Both the position numbers and the translations under genes were made by a program. The notes below the pieces were generated by a model. That model was not told the origin of the DNA. It ran no database searches and saw nothing but the letters and a program-made list of their open reading frames with translations. Source: an uncultured Nitrospira sp. (lineage in GTDB: Bacteria; Nitrospirota; Nitrospiria; Nitrospirales; Nitrospiraceae). Taken from it: a stretch of 54,305 bases of DNA. The stretch is from assembly GCA_902500715.1 (NCBI GenBank), contig CABVRO010000007.1, forward strand, positions 1 through 54,305, given 5' to 3'. Below are positions 32,349-42,036 of the stretch, piece by piece. The stretch's first letter is position 1. Every line of letters begins with the position of its first letter.

Positions 32349-34066
32349 TGGCTTCGACCCCTTTTCGCAGTCGTCGTATTGTGGTGGCCTGCGGGCTGGT
32401 GGTCGCGTTCGTGCTGATCATTGTCCGTCTCGTGAATCTCCAGGTGATGCAGGCTGCTGCCTTGACGGTGAAGGCCGATCGGCAGCACCAGAAGAACGTG
32501 ACGTTGGAAGGGGCGCGCGGCACGATTTACGATCGTAACGGCAAGGTCTTGGCGATGAACATGGATGTCCCGTCGGTGTTCGGCGTGCCGGCCTCGCTTG
32601 GGAACCCCGCTGCGGCGGCGCGCAACCTCTCGCCGATTCTGCACGTGAAGGCGACGGAACTTGAAAAGAAGTTGAAGCAAGAGCGGCACTTCGTCTGGCT
32701 GGCGAGGAAGGTCGAGCCGGAGCAGGGGCGTCGGCTTGAGCGGCTGGGGCTTGAGGGGGTTGGGGTGGTCATGGAGGGGCGTCGCTTCTATCCGAAGGGG
32801 CCCCTGCTGTCGCATGTGCTGGGATTTGCGGGAATGGACGATCACGGGCTGGAAGGGGTGGAGCTGCGCTACGACCAGTATCTGCGGGGCGAAAAGCGGG
32901 CTGTGGTGCTGCAGCGTGATGCCTTGGGTCAGACGGTCTTTCCCAAGGGCTTGAACGAGGAAGGCGCAGCGGCCGGACATAGTCTGACCCTGACCGTCGA
33001 CGAAGTCATTCAGTACATTGCCGAGAAGGAATTAGATGAGGCCGTGAGCCGGGCCAACGCGAAGTCGGGCACGCTGATCGCGATGGATCCCAAGACCGGC
33101 GCCGTGCTCGCGATGGCGGTGAGTCCACGCTTCGATCCGAATGCGGTGGCCGGCCTGGCTCCGGATCGGTGGCGGAATCGTGCGTTGACCGACACCTACG
33201 AGCCCGGTTCCACGATGAAGAGCGTCATTGCCGCGGCAGCACTTGAAGAAAAGGTGATGACGCCCGGTAGCATGATTTACGGCGAGCACGGCCAGTTCTC
33301 GATCGCCGGCACGGTCATCCACGACCACGAGCGGGCCGGGTGGATGACCTTCGCGCAGATGATTCAGAAGTCGAGCAATATCGGGGCGGCGAAGGTCGGC
33401 ATGGCGCTGGGTGAGTGGCGCGTGTACGACTACCTGAAGGAGTTCGGTTTTGGGGACAAGACCGGCATCGATTTGCCCGGCGAGACCGCCGGCCTGCTGC
33501 GCGGCCCCCGGCAATGGGGAAAACGGTCGTTGGCCTCCATCTCAATGGGGCAGGAAATCGGCGTCACTCCGCTGCAGATGGTCACGGCAGTCTCAGCGAT
33601 CGCCAACGGCGGCGTGCTCATGAAGCCGTATGTGGTGTCTGAAATTCGCAACGCCAAGGGACAATTGGTGGCGCAGACGATGCCGCAGGCGAAACGGCGA
33701 GTCATCTCTGCCGATACCGCTAGAACCTTGACGACGTTGCTTGAAGGGGTTGTGACCGGCGGGACCGGAGGAAAAGCGGCTATTCCTGGCTTCCGTGTGG
33801 CAGGGAAGACCGGCACTGCGCAGAAGGTCGATCCCCGCACCGGCAGGTATTCGTCGGCCCTTTCAGTCGGGTCGTTTCTGGGGTACGTCCCTGCGGAAGA
33901 TCCTCGCTTGGCGATGATCGTCGTCATCGACGAGCCGCGGGGCGAAGCCTGGGGGGGCGTCGTGGCGGCGCCGGTATTCCGTCGGGTCGGTGAGCAGGTA
34001 CTCAATTATCTGGGCGTGGCAGTGGATGAGCCGGTGAAGTTGGCCATGGCCGGCCTTGAATCTTGA
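32348..34066 (+). CDS. ftsI: Septal peptidoglycan transpeptidase (PBP3/FtsI)
   Basis: This class B penicillin-binding protein has 572 residues with a GTG start that overlaps the ftsL stop. An N-terminal membrane helix (about 10-32) precedes the pedestal domain (RGTIYDRNGKVLAMN near 57). The transpeptidase domain has EPGSTMKS with Ser288, a Ser-Ser-Asn motif near residue 343 and KTGTAQ near residue 488. It crosslinks septal wall with FtsW. Confidence 0.95.
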   Translation: MASTPFRSRRIVVACGLVVAFVLIIVRLVNLQVMQAAALTVKADRQHQKNVTLEGARGTIYDRNGKVLAMNMDVPSVFGVPASLGNPAAAARNLSPILHVKATELEKKLKQERHFVWLARKVEPEQGRRLERLGLEGVGVVMEGRRFYPKGPLLSHVLGFAGMDDHGLEGVELRYDQYLRGEKRAVVLQRDALGQTVFPKGLNEEGAAAGHSLTLTVDEVIQYIAEKELDEAVSRANAKSGTLIAMDPKTGAVLAMAVSPRFDPNAVAGLAPDRWRNRALTDTYEPGSTMKSVIAAAALEEKVMTPGSMIYGEHGQFSIAGTVIHDHERAGWMTFAQMIQKSSNIGAAKVGMALGEWRVYDYLKEFGFGDKTGIDLPGETAGLLRGPRQWGKRSLASISMGQEIGVTPLQMVTAVSAIANGGVLMKPYVVSEIRNAKGQLVAQTMPQAKRRVISADTARTLTTLLEGVVTGGTGGKAAIPGFRVAGKTGTAQKVDPRTGRYSSALSVGSFLGYVPAEDPRLAMIVVIDEPRGEAWGGVVAAPVFRRVGEQVLNYLGVAVDEPVKLAMAGLES

Positions 34067-34067
34067 T

Positions 34068-35576
34068 ATGACACTCGATGAATTGATCGGTCCGATACAC
34101 GGGCGCCTCGGAGTGCTGGAACGGAACGGAGACCAGCGCGTGACCATTGCGGACCTGACTGACGATTCGCGGAAGGTGGGGTCCGGGTCCCTCTTCGTGG
34201 CTGTGCAGGGAGAGCGCGTCGATGGCCATCAGTTTCTCGACCGTGTGGTTGCTGCGGGGGCGGCGGCCGTCGTGGTGCAGCGAAGCGGCGACGTCAGGGC
34301 GATTCCCTGCGTCCGTGTGCAGGACTCGCGCGCTGCGCTCGGGATTCTCGGCAGCCGATTCTATGGCGATCCGTCATCCTCATTGCGGATGATCGGCGTG
34401 ACGGGCACCAATGGGAAGACCACGACCACCTATGTCGTCAAAACCATGCTGGAGGCCGCGCAGCGTCAGGTCGGGCTCATCGGAACGGTTGCTTATCTCG
34501 TCGGGAAGGAATCGATTCCTGCATCGCATACGACGCCGGGCGCGTTGGAGTTGCAGAAATTATTTGCACGAATGCGCGAGGCGAGGTTGGATACGGTGGT
34601 GATGGAGGCCTCGTCGCATGCGTTGGCCCTGGATCGGACCGCCGGTTCCGAGTTCGACGTCGCCGTCTTTACGAATCTCACGCAGGACCACCTCGACTTT
34701 CATCTCGACATGGAGCGCTATTTTCAGGCGAAGCTGAAACTCTTTGTCGAATTAGGAAAGGCGGGTGCGGTGAAGCAGCGGAAGCGCGCGATCATCAATG
34801 CGGATGACCCCTGGGGCGCGCGGATTCGTGCGGCGTGCACCGTTCCGGTGTGGACCTACGGCCTGCACCGGGAGGCCGATATTTACGCCGAAGGCGTGAG
34901 GCTCTCTCCGGCCGGCAGCAGCTTTACCTTGCGCAGTCCCGCCGGGACCTGCCCGATCAAAAGCCGTCTGGTCGGAGAGCACAATGTCTCCAACCTCCTG
35001 GCTGCCATCGGAGTGGTGTTGCATGAAGGTCTGACGCTCGATCAAGTTCGATCTGCCGTCGAGACGGTTACCAACGTGCCAGGGCGATTCGAGCTGGTCG
35101 AAGCCGGGCAGGACTTTTCTGTTGTGGTGGACTATGCGCATACCGAAGATGCGCTGGTTCGATTGTTGGCCGCAGCTCAGGCGCTGCGCACGGGTCGCAT
35201 CATCACTGTCTTTGGGTGTGGCGGGGACCGTGACCGGACCAAACGCCCCAAAATGGGACGTGCAGCCGTGCAGTATAGTGATGTGGTGATTCTGACATCG
35301 GATAACCCCCGTACCGAAGATCCCGCAGCGATCCTACGCGAGGTCGAAGTCGGGGTCAAAGAAGCGCTGGCGGACCGGAGTCACGTTCGGTATTGCATGG
35401 TTGCAGACCGTCGGGAGGCCATCGAAGCGGCCATTCGTGAGGCGAGGCCGGGGGATATGGTGTTGATCGCGGGGAAGGGTCACGAAGATTACCAGATCGT
35501 GGGAACTACGAAACATCACTTCGACGATCGGGAAGTCGCGCGCGACACGATCGGTGCGCTCCGATCCGGAGCCTGA
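34068..35576 (+). CDS. murE: UDP-MurNAc-tripeptide ligase
   Basis: The start is taken at ATG 34068, just after the ftsI stop; an in-frame TTG at 34056 is less likely. The product has 502 residues with ATP loop TGTNGKTTTTYVVK, HTTPGALELQ and TSDNPRTEDP. The DNPR form predicts meso-diaminopimelate as the added amino acid. It acts in the cytoplasm on UDP-MurNAc-L-Ala-D-Glu. It overlaps no neighbour; 12 bases separate it from murF. Confidence 0.94.
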   Translation: MTLDELIGPIHGRLGVLERNGDQRVTIADLTDDSRKVGSGSLFVAVQGERVDGHQFLDRVVAAGAAAVVVQRSGDVRAIPCVRVQDSRAALGILGSRFYGDPSSSLRMIGVTGTNGKTTTTYVVKTMLEAAQRQVGLIGTVAYLVGKESIPASHTTPGALELQKLFARMREARLDTVVMEASSHALALDRTAGSEFDVAVFTNLTQDHLDFHLDMERYFQAKLKLFVELGKAGAVKQRKRAIINADDPWGARIRAACTVPVWTYGLHREADIYAEGVRLSPAGSSFTLRSPAGTCPIKSRLVGEHNVSNLLAAIGVVLHEGLTLDQVRSAVETVTNVPGRFELVEAGQDFSVVVDYAHTEDALVRLLAAAQALRTGRIITVFGCGGDRDRTKRPKMGRAAVQYSDVVILTSDNPRTEDPAAILREVEVGVKEALADRSHVRYCMVADRREAIEAAIREARPGDMVLIAGKGHEDYQIVGTTKHHFDDREVARDTIGALRSGA

Positions 35577-35588
35577 GCGAGGGAACGC

Positions 35589-37052
35589 ATGCGTGAGCAT
35601 GGGAATCGTGGCGTGATGGCGCTGTTTACGATCGAGGAAATCTGTGAGGTCTTGAGTGTCAGACCGCCGGGCGGCGTCACGCCTCAGGACTTGAAACAAC
35701 GCATTCGTCGTGTGGTGACCGATTCACGGTTGGTGCGCAAAGGCGATCTCTTCATCGCCTTCCAGGGCGAGCGGTTCGACGCGCATACCTTCGTGCCGAA
35801 GGTGCTGGCCCAAGGGGCGGTCTGTGCCATCGTGCAGGAGAACTATCGCGTACCGCCCGCGCCGAAACGTGCCGGCCTGCCCATGTTGCTCGGGGTGAGA
35901 GATACGCTCGAGGCCTATCAATGGCTGGCCACGCACTATCGAAACAGATTTCCTATCCCGGTTATCGCCATCACGGGGAGTAACGGCAAGACGACGACGA
36001 AGGAAATGGTTGCCCAGGTGGTTGCACAGCGCTGGAAGACGCTCAAGACCGAGGGCAATCTCAATAATCGAATCGGAGTCCCGCAGACCCTGTTTCAATT
36101 GGCGCCGCGCCATCAGGCCGCCGTCATTGAAATGGGAGTGGATCAGCAGGGACAGACCACCCGGTTGTGCGAAATCGCGAGACCGACCATCGGCGTGATT
36201 ACGAACATCGGCCCCGACCATTTGGAGTTTTTCGGCAGTATGGAAGGGTCCGCGCAGGCCAAGGCCGAGTTGCTCGACCATTTGCCGCAGGACGGGGTGG
36301 TGGTGTTAAACGCTGACGATGACTATTTCGATTACCTCGCAGCCCGGGCGCAGTGCCAGGTTGTGGCGTTCGGGGTGTCTCCCAAAGCGGCAATCCGCGC
36401 CGCCAATATCCGGGTCGATGACAAGGGCGGAACGGTGTTCGGCCTGGTGATGCCGGGAAAGAGTCGTCAGACTGAAATTCGCATCCGGACGCAGGGGCAA
36501 CACAATGTGAGCAATGCCCTCGCCGCGGCTGCGGTCGGGTATGCGTTGGGGTTATCGGGAACGGCCATCGCCGAAGGTTTGGCCAAATTTCGGCCGGCCG
36601 CGATGCGATCGCAGATCAGCATTTCCCATGGGGTGCAGGTGGTCAACGATTGCTACAACGCCAATCCGGCCTCGATGAAAGCGGCCGTTCAACTGCTGGC
36701 GGAGCTCAGCCGGGGAAAACGGTCGATCGCGGCGCTGGGCGACATGCTGGAACTGGGCGCGGACAGCAAGCGCATGCATCGGGAAGTGGGGGCGTTTCTG
36801 GCCGCACAAGGGATCGGACATCTGCTGGCCTGCGGCGTATTGGGACGAGAGTTGGCCGAAGGAGCCCGACAGGCCGGCATGGCGTCGGACAGCATCACGG
36901 AGCTACCCGATGCCGGGGCGGCAGCCGCTGCACTGGCAAGGATGGTCCGGCAGGGCGATGTGGTGCTGGTCAAGGCGTCGCGCGGGATGCGTATGGAGCA
37001 AGTGGTGGATGCCGTCACGGGAATGCGCCGGGTCGCGCGAAAGGCCTGCTAG
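35589..37052 (+). CDS. murF: UDP-MurNAc-tripeptide:D-Ala-D-Ala ligase
   Basis: The 487-residue protein has RVVTDSRLVRKGDLFIAFQG, ATP loop ITGSNGKTTTKEMVAQV, ANPASMKAAV and ALGDMLELG, all typical of MurF. It adds D-Ala-D-Ala to the muropeptide. The ATG at 35589 follows GAGGGAA; an in-frame ATG at 35616 (MALFTIEEI) would also suit family length. It is followed by a 64-base gap before mraY. Confidence 0.94.
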   Translation: MREHGNRGVMALFTIEEICEVLSVRPPGGVTPQDLKQRIRRVVTDSRLVRKGDLFIAFQGERFDAHTFVPKVLAQGAVCAIVQENYRVPPAPKRAGLPMLLGVRDTLEAYQWLATHYRNRFPIPVIAITGSNGKTTTKEMVAQVVAQRWKTLKTEGNLNNRIGVPQTLFQLAPRHQAAVIEMGVDQQGQTTRLCEIARPTIGVITNIGPDHLEFFGSMEGSAQAKAELLDHLPQDGVVVLNADDDYFDYLAARAQCQVVAFGVSPKAAIRAANIRVDDKGGTVFGLVMPGKSRQTEIRIRTQGQHNVSNALAAAAVGYALGLSGTAIAEGLAKFRPAAMRSQISISHGVQVVNDCYNANPASMKAAVQLLAELSRGKRSIAALGDMLELGADSKRMHREVGAFLAAQGIGHLLACGVLGRELAEGARQAGMASDSITELPDAGAAAAALARMVRQGDVVLVKASRGMRMEQVVDAVTGMRRVARKAC

Positions 37053-37116
37053 TCGCCAGGCGCATATAGAGGAACTTTAGGGTCCGCTGATCCATGGCGG
37101 GCAAAGATGCTGTAGG

Positions 37117-38193
37117 ATGTTATACAACTGGCTCTACCCCCTTCACACACAGTTTTCATTCCTGAACGTCTTTCGGTATCAGAGCTTCCGGATTATCTAT
37201 GCGGCGGTCACGGCGTTTTTGATCGCCTTTGTGATGGCCCCCTGGGTGATCCGCAAACTGCAGGAGATTAAGCTCGGCCAGCAGGTTCGAGACGATGGGC
37301 CGAAGCGGCATTTGGCCAAGAGCGGTACGCCGACCATGGGTGGAATTCTGATTATCTTCGCGGTGGTGTTGTCCACCCTGCTGTGGGCCGACATGACCAA
37401 CCGATACGTGTGGTTGGTCGTGGTGGCGACGGTGGGCTTCGGCGCGATCGGCTTCGCGGATGACTATCTCAAGTTCATCAAGCGCCAATCGAAAGGCCTC
37501 TCGGCGGCACAAAAATTCACCTGCCAGATTCTAGTCGCGTTGACCATCGGCGTCTTTCTTTACACGTTGCCCAGCTATACGACGAAACTCAGCGTGCCGT
37601 TCTTCAAATTTTTCACGCCGGACCTCGGCTGGTTCTACGTCGTGTTCGTCATTCTTGTCATTGTCGGCAGCTCCAATGCCGTCAATTTGACGGACGGGCT
37701 CGATGGGCTGGCGATCGGTCCTGTCATGATCGCCTCGCTGGCGTACACGATCGTCGCCTACGTGACGGGGAATCGCGTGATGGCGGAATATTTGCTTATC
37801 CCCTACATCGAAGGCGCGGGAGAAATCGCTATCTTTACCGGAGCCATCCTGGGATCGAGTCTGGGTTTTTTGTGGTTCAACACCTATCCGGCATCCGTCT
37901 TCATGGGCGACGTGGGCTCGCTTCCGTTGGGGGCGGCGCTCGGCACCGTGGCGGTGATCAGCAAGCATGAACTGTTGTTGCTTTTAGTCGGCGGCGTCTT
38001 CGTCATTGAAGCCCTGTCGGTCATCCTGCAAGTGGGGTCTTATAAGCTCCGGGGGAAGCGCATCTTCAATATGGCGCCCATTCACCATCACTTCGAGATG
38101 AAGGGGTGGGACGAGCCGAAGGTCGTGGTGCGTCTGTGGATCATTGCCATTTTGCTGGCATTGCTCAGCTTGAGCACGCTCAAATTACGGTAG
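37117..38193 (+). CDS. mraY: Phospho-MurNAc-pentapeptide transferase
   Basis: The 358-residue polytopic enzyme forms lipid I on undecaprenyl phosphate. Visible motifs are [23 protein letters not shown] [33 protein letters not shown] with the catalytic Asp pair, [13 protein letters not shown], and [17 protein letters not shown] near the C-terminus. About ten membrane helices are evident. GTAGG lies just before the ATG. Confidence 0.95.
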   Translation: MLYNWLYPLHTQFSFLNVFRYQSFRIIYAAVTAFLIAFVMAPWVIRKLQEIKLGQQVRDDGPKRHLAKSGTPTMGGILIIFAVVLSTLLWADMTNRYVWLVVVATVGFGAIGFADDYLKFIKRQSKGLSAAQKFTCQILVALTIGVFLYTLPSYTTKLSVPFFKFFTPDLGWFYVVFVILVIVGSSNAVNLTDGLDGLAIGPVMIASLAYTIVAYVTGNRVMAEYLLIPYIEGAGEIAIFTGAILGSSLGFLWFNTYPASVFMGDVGSLPLGAALGTVAVISKHELLLLLVGGVFVIEALSVILQVGSYKLRGKRIFNMAPIHHHFEMKGWDEPKVVVRLWIIAILLALLSLSTLKLR

Positions 38194-38203
38194 GCGAATA
38201 CCA

Positions 38204-39592
38204 GTGAACGTGAAAGATCTCCAAGTCACGGTCGTCGGAGTAGCTCGGAGCGGGTTAGGCGCAGCTCGCCTGCTGAACCATCTGGGGGCCCGGGTCACCC
38301 TGGCCGACCGGAAGGATTCGCAGGAACTGACCGCCATCCTGTCGCAGGTGGACCAGTCGACCATCGCGGTGAAGGTGGGGGCGCAGTACGAGTCCGCACT
38401 CGAAGGGGCCGATCTGGTCGTGATCAGCCCGGGTGTGCCGACTCAGCTCGATGCGCTCAATCGCGCGAGGGCCCGCGGGGTCCGCGTCATCGGGGAGCTG
38501 GAATTGGCCTCCCGCTTTTTGACGGCGCCGGTGGTGGCCGTCACCGGGACGAACGGGAAGAGCACGACGGTGACGCTGATCGGCAAGTTTCTGCAGGAGA
38601 GCGGGAAGCGCGCGTTTGTCGGAGGCAATCTGGGAATTGCCGCCAGCGAGGCGGCCTTGGCCTCTGTCCAGGCGAAGGCGGGGACGGTTGCACCCTATGA
38701 GTATGTGGTGTTGGAAGTCTCTAGTTTCCAACTGGAGACGACCGAGCAGTTCCACCCCTGGATCGCTGCGATTCTGAATGTGACCTTGGACCATATGGAC
38801 CGCTATGCTTCGGTGGATGACTATGTGGCGGCGAAGGCGAATATCTTCGTCAACCAAACGGCCGGCGACTATTCCCTGTTGAATCTCGATGATGCGCGCG
38901 TGGCTGCGCTTCGCGGGCGCACCAAGGGCACCGTCCTCGGCTTCAGCCGCAGCGGCACCACGGTGTCGGCAGTGGCAGGCGCGACGGTGCTTGACGGCGA
39001 TTTGATCGTGACGACGGTTCGGGGGCGGCGGGAGGAAATCTGTCGCCGCAGCGACATGCGGCTCATCGGCCTCCATAACGTCGACAATGTAATGGCGGCG
39101 GCGACGTATGGTCTGCTCTGTGGCTGTTCACTCGAGGCCATTCGAACCGTGCTGCGATCCTTTCCCGGGCTGGAACATGCCCTGGAAGTGGTGCGCGAGC
39201 GTCGCGGGGTTCGCTTCGTGAACGACTCCAAAGGTACCAATGTCGATGCGGTATTGAAGGCCTTGGAGGGAATCGAACAGCCGATCTGGTTGATCGCCGG
39301 TGGACGCGACAAGGGCGGCGACTTTTCCCGTCTCCAAGGAGCGATACGGGAACGGGTGAAAGGGCTGATTCTGATCGGGGAGGCAGCCGGCCGTATCCGG
39401 GGAGCGATGGGAGATTTTGACCGATGTCGTCCTGCAGCGACCCTCCGCGATGCCGTGGAGCTTGCTGCTCGCGAGGCGCAGCCCGGCGAGGTAGTCTTAC
39501 TCTCGCCGGCCTGCGCCAGTTTCGACATGTTTGCGGATTACCAAGACCGGGGCCGGCAGTTTAAGGCGTTGGTACAAGGGTTGCCGGCGTAA
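38204..39592 (+). CDS. murD: UDP-MurNAc-L-alanine:D-glutamate ligase
   Basis: The 462-residue protein has a GTG start and shows the N-terminal Rossmann [18 protein letters not shown] loop [33 protein letters not shown] and [10 protein letters not shown]. It adds D-Glu to UDP-MurNAc-L-Ala. It follows mraY by 10 bases and precedes ftsW by 35 bases, as in many dcw clusters. Confidence 0.94.
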   Translation: MNVKDLQVTVVGVARSGLGAARLLNHLGARVTLADRKDSQELTAILSQVDQSTIAVKVGAQYESALEGADLVVISPGVPTQLDALNRARARGVRVIGELELASRFLTAPVVAVTGTNGKSTTVTLIGKFLQESGKRAFVGGNLGIAASEAALASVQAKAGTVAPYEYVVLEVSSFQLETTEQFHPWIAAILNVTLDHMDRYASVDDYVAAKANIFVNQTAGDYSLLNLDDARVAALRGRTKGTVLGFSRSGTTVSAVAGATVLDGDLIVTTVRGRREEICRRSDMRLIGLHNVDNVMAAATYGLLCGCSLEAIRTVLRSFPGLEHALEVVRERRGVRFVNDSKGTNVDAVLKALEGIEQPIWLIAGGRDKGGDFSRLQGAIRERVKGLILIGEAAGRIRGAMGDFDRCRPAATLRDAVELAAREAQPGEVVLLSPACASFDMFADYQDRGRQFKALVQGLPA

Positions 39593-39627
39593 CGCGGGAG
39601 TCGTGTGGGAGGAACGATAGCTGACCG

Positions 39628-40836
39628 ATGGCACAGCATGCGCTCGCAACACTGATGTTGCCCTGGTCGACCTCGACCCAGCGGGCGACCAAACGCGTGC
39701 CGGTCGATCCGGCCCTGCTGGCCGTGACGCTCATTCTTGCCCTGGTGGGAGTGGTCATGGTGTTCAGTGCCAGCGCGGTGGTCGCGGGGAATCGGTTTCA
39801 CGACCCCTGGTACTTCCTGAAGCGCCAGTTGGCCTGGTTGGGCGCCGGCCTCCTGGTGATGCATCTTATTTCGAAGATCGACTATCCCATTTGGAAGAAG
39901 TTGGCGATTCCGCTGCTGTTCGGGGCGACGGTATTGCTGGTGTTGGTGCTCCTTCCGTCGCTCGGCAGTGTGGCCAAAGGGGCGCGCCGGTGGCTACATC
40001 TCGGTCCGATCAACATCCAACCGGCCGAGCTGGCGAAGTACGCGGTGGTCCTCTACATCGCGGCCTACCTGACGAAGAAGCAGGACCAGCTCGCCCGCTT
40101 TTCTCGCGGCCTGTTGCCGCCGCTGATCGTGCTGGGTCTGTTGAGCGGCCTGGTGTTGCTGGAGCCCGATCTGGGAACGGTCGTGGTGATGGGCCTGGTG
40201 GTCGTGACGATGCTGTTCCTGGCAGGGGCGCGAATCAAACATCTCGGCCTCCTGGCGCTCGGTGCGCTGCCGACGGTGGCAGCCTTGATTCTGGGGTCCC
40301 CTTATCGGCGTCGACGAGTGATCGAATATCTATACGGGGCCAAGGATCCGACCGGTTCCGGATATCAGATCCATCAATCCTTTCTAGCGTTCGGCAGCGG
40401 CGGCCCGTTCGGCGTGGGGCTGGGCGAGGGGAAGCAAAAGTTGTTTTTTCTCCCGGAGGCGCATACCGACTTTGTGCTGGCCCTGGTCGGCGAAGAGTTG
40501 GGGCTGATGGGGACCGCGACCATCGTGCTGCTGTTCGGGCTGTTCGTCATCAAGGGCTTTCAGATCGCAGGGCGGGCTCGCAACCCGTTCGGTCGGCACC
40601 TGGCAATGGGTATCACGCTCTTGATCGGCATGCAGGCCTTGGTCAATGCCGGAGTGGTGACCGGACTGCTGCCGACCAAAGGCTTGACCTTGCCGTTTGT
40701 CAGCTATGGCGGCTCCTCGTTGATGGCCAATTTGTTCGGCGTCGGGATTCTGTTGAACATTTCACGCGACCGGCAGGGCGGGCAGGACGGCAGTGGGTCG
40801 CGGGTGGTGCGCAAGCGCGGGGTGGTGGCGGAATGA
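39628..40836 (+). CDS. ftsW: Lipid II polymerase FtsW (SEDS)
   Basis: This 402-residue SEDS glycosyltransferase has about ten membrane helices. It has VVMVFSASAVVAG, KGARRWLHLGPINIQPAELAK (split over the loop with the catalytic Asp region further on), PDLGTVVVMG, and TKGLTLPFVSYGGSSL. It works with FtsI at the septum. It overlaps murG by ATGA. Confidence 0.94.
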   Translation: MAQHALATLMLPWSTSTQRATKRVPVDPALLAVTLILALVGVVMVFSASAVVAGNRFHDPWYFLKRQLAWLGAGLLVMHLISKIDYPIWKKLAIPLLFGATVLLVLVLLPSLGSVAKGARRWLHLGPINIQPAELAKYAVVLYIAAYLTKKQDQLARFSRGLLPPLIVLGLLSGLVLLEPDLGTVVVMGLVVVTMLFLAGARIKHLGLLALGALPTVAALILGSPYRRRRVIEYLYGAKDPTGSGYQIHQSFLAFGSGGPFGVGLGEGKQKLFFLPEAHTDFVLALVGEELGLMGTATIVLLFGLFVIKGFQIAGRARNPFGRHLAMGITLLIGMQALVNAGVVTGLLPTKGLTLPFVSYGGSSLMANLFGVGILLNISRDRQGGQDGSGSRVVRKRGVVAE

Positions 40837-41954
40837 ACGTGGTCATCGCTGCCGGTGGAACGGGAGGCCATCTCTATCCGGCGATCGCCGTCGCGCGAGA
40901 ATTTTTACGGCGCGATCCATCCACCCGCATTCTGTTTGTCGGCACCACGCGTGGAATCGAACGCAAAGTGCTGGCCCATGAAGGCTTTCCCTTGCAGTGC
41001 ATCGATGCCAATCCCTTGATGGGCAAGAGTCTGCGCGAGATCGTGAAGGCCCTGGTCACCTTGCCGAAGAGTCTGTGGCAGTCGATGGGGATCCTCAAGA
41101 AACAGAGTGCCGATCTCGTGTTCGGCGTCGGCGGATACACCAGTCCGGCGATGCTCTTGGCAGCTTTTCTACGACGGATCCCCGGTGTGATTCTCGAGCC
41201 GAACGCCTATCCCGGCATGGCGAACAAGGCGGTTGCGCCGTTCGTAGAGCGGGTGTTTCTGGCCTTCGAGTCGACGGTGACATTCTTCAATCGATGCAAG
41301 TCCAGCGTGGTCGGGACACCGGTCCGACAGGCGTTTCTGGACTCTGCCGATCCGGCGGCGAGCCGGGCAGAGGAACGCACCGTTCGACATCTGTTGATTT
41401 TCGGCGGCAGTCAGGGAGCGAGGGCCATCAATTCGGCGATGATCGAGGCCTTGCCGTTGCTTCGTGCCATGAAGGGCCAGCTGACTATCACCCATCAAAC
41501 CGGTGAAGCGGATCACGCCAGAGTCGTGGCCGCGTATGAACAGGCTGGAATGCCTGCGCAGGTCGTACCCTTTCTCTACGACATGCCGACGGTGCTGCGA
41601 AACGCCGACCTCGTGGTGGCGAGGGCCGGAGCCATGACGATTGCCGAATTGACGGTCTGTGGAAAGGCAGCGATTCTGATTCCGCTGCCGACGGCGATCT
41701 ACAACCATCAACTGCGAAATGCCGAGGTGATGGCTCAGGCCGGTGGTGCGGTGCTCCTGCCGCAAGCGGACCTGACCGGAGCCGGACTGGCGCAAGCCGT
41801 CACACAGATTTTGAAGGAGCCCCGGCGACTTCAGACCATGAGTGAACAGAGTTGGAATATGCGGCGCAGCGATGCGGCCGAAACCATCGTTCGTGAGTGT
41901 TACGACGTCATAAGGAGGCGCCATGAGACCAGCGGGGGCGCTTGCGCCCTATGA
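40833..41954 (+). CDS. murG: Undecaprenyl-PP-MurNAc-pentapeptide GlcNAc transferase
   Basis: The ATG at 40833 gives 373 residues. The frame stays open far upstream but that part runs through ftsW and is not real. It has VIAAGGTGGHLYPAIAVA, VFGVGGYTSPAML, LIFGGSQGARAIN and LVVARAGAMTIAEL, the MurG donor and acceptor motifs. It makes lipid II at the inner face of the membrane. It ends 82 bases before the murC start. Confidence 0.95.
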   Translation: MNVVIAAGGTGGHLYPAIAVAREFLRRDPSTRILFVGTTRGIERKVLAHEGFPLQCIDANPLMGKSLREIVKALVTLPKSLWQSMGILKKQSADLVFGVGGYTSPAMLLAAFLRRIPGVILEPNAYPGMANKAVAPFVERVFLAFESTVTFFNRCKSSVVGTPVRQAFLDSADPAASRAEERTVRHLLIFGGSQGARAINSAMIEALPLLRAMKGQLTITHQTGEADHARVVAAYEQAGMPAQVVPFLYDMPTVLRNADLVVARAGAMTIAELTVCGKAAILIPLPTAIYNHQLRNAEVMAQAGGAVLLPQADLTGAGLAQAVTQILKEPRRLQTMSEQSWNMRRSDAAETIVRECYDVIRRRHETSGGACAL

Positions 41955-42036
41955 ACAACGAGAGCGGGAGAAACAGCAACAGGATAGGAGCAGGGGGCAG
42001 CCATCATTCCGAGGACAGGAGCTAAGGCGGACGGCG

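Noticed and set aside
39891..40832. In-frame extension of murG through ftsW
   Set aside because: The extension has no domain and overlaps FtsW, which carries all SEDS motifs; the ATGA junction gives the normal murG start.
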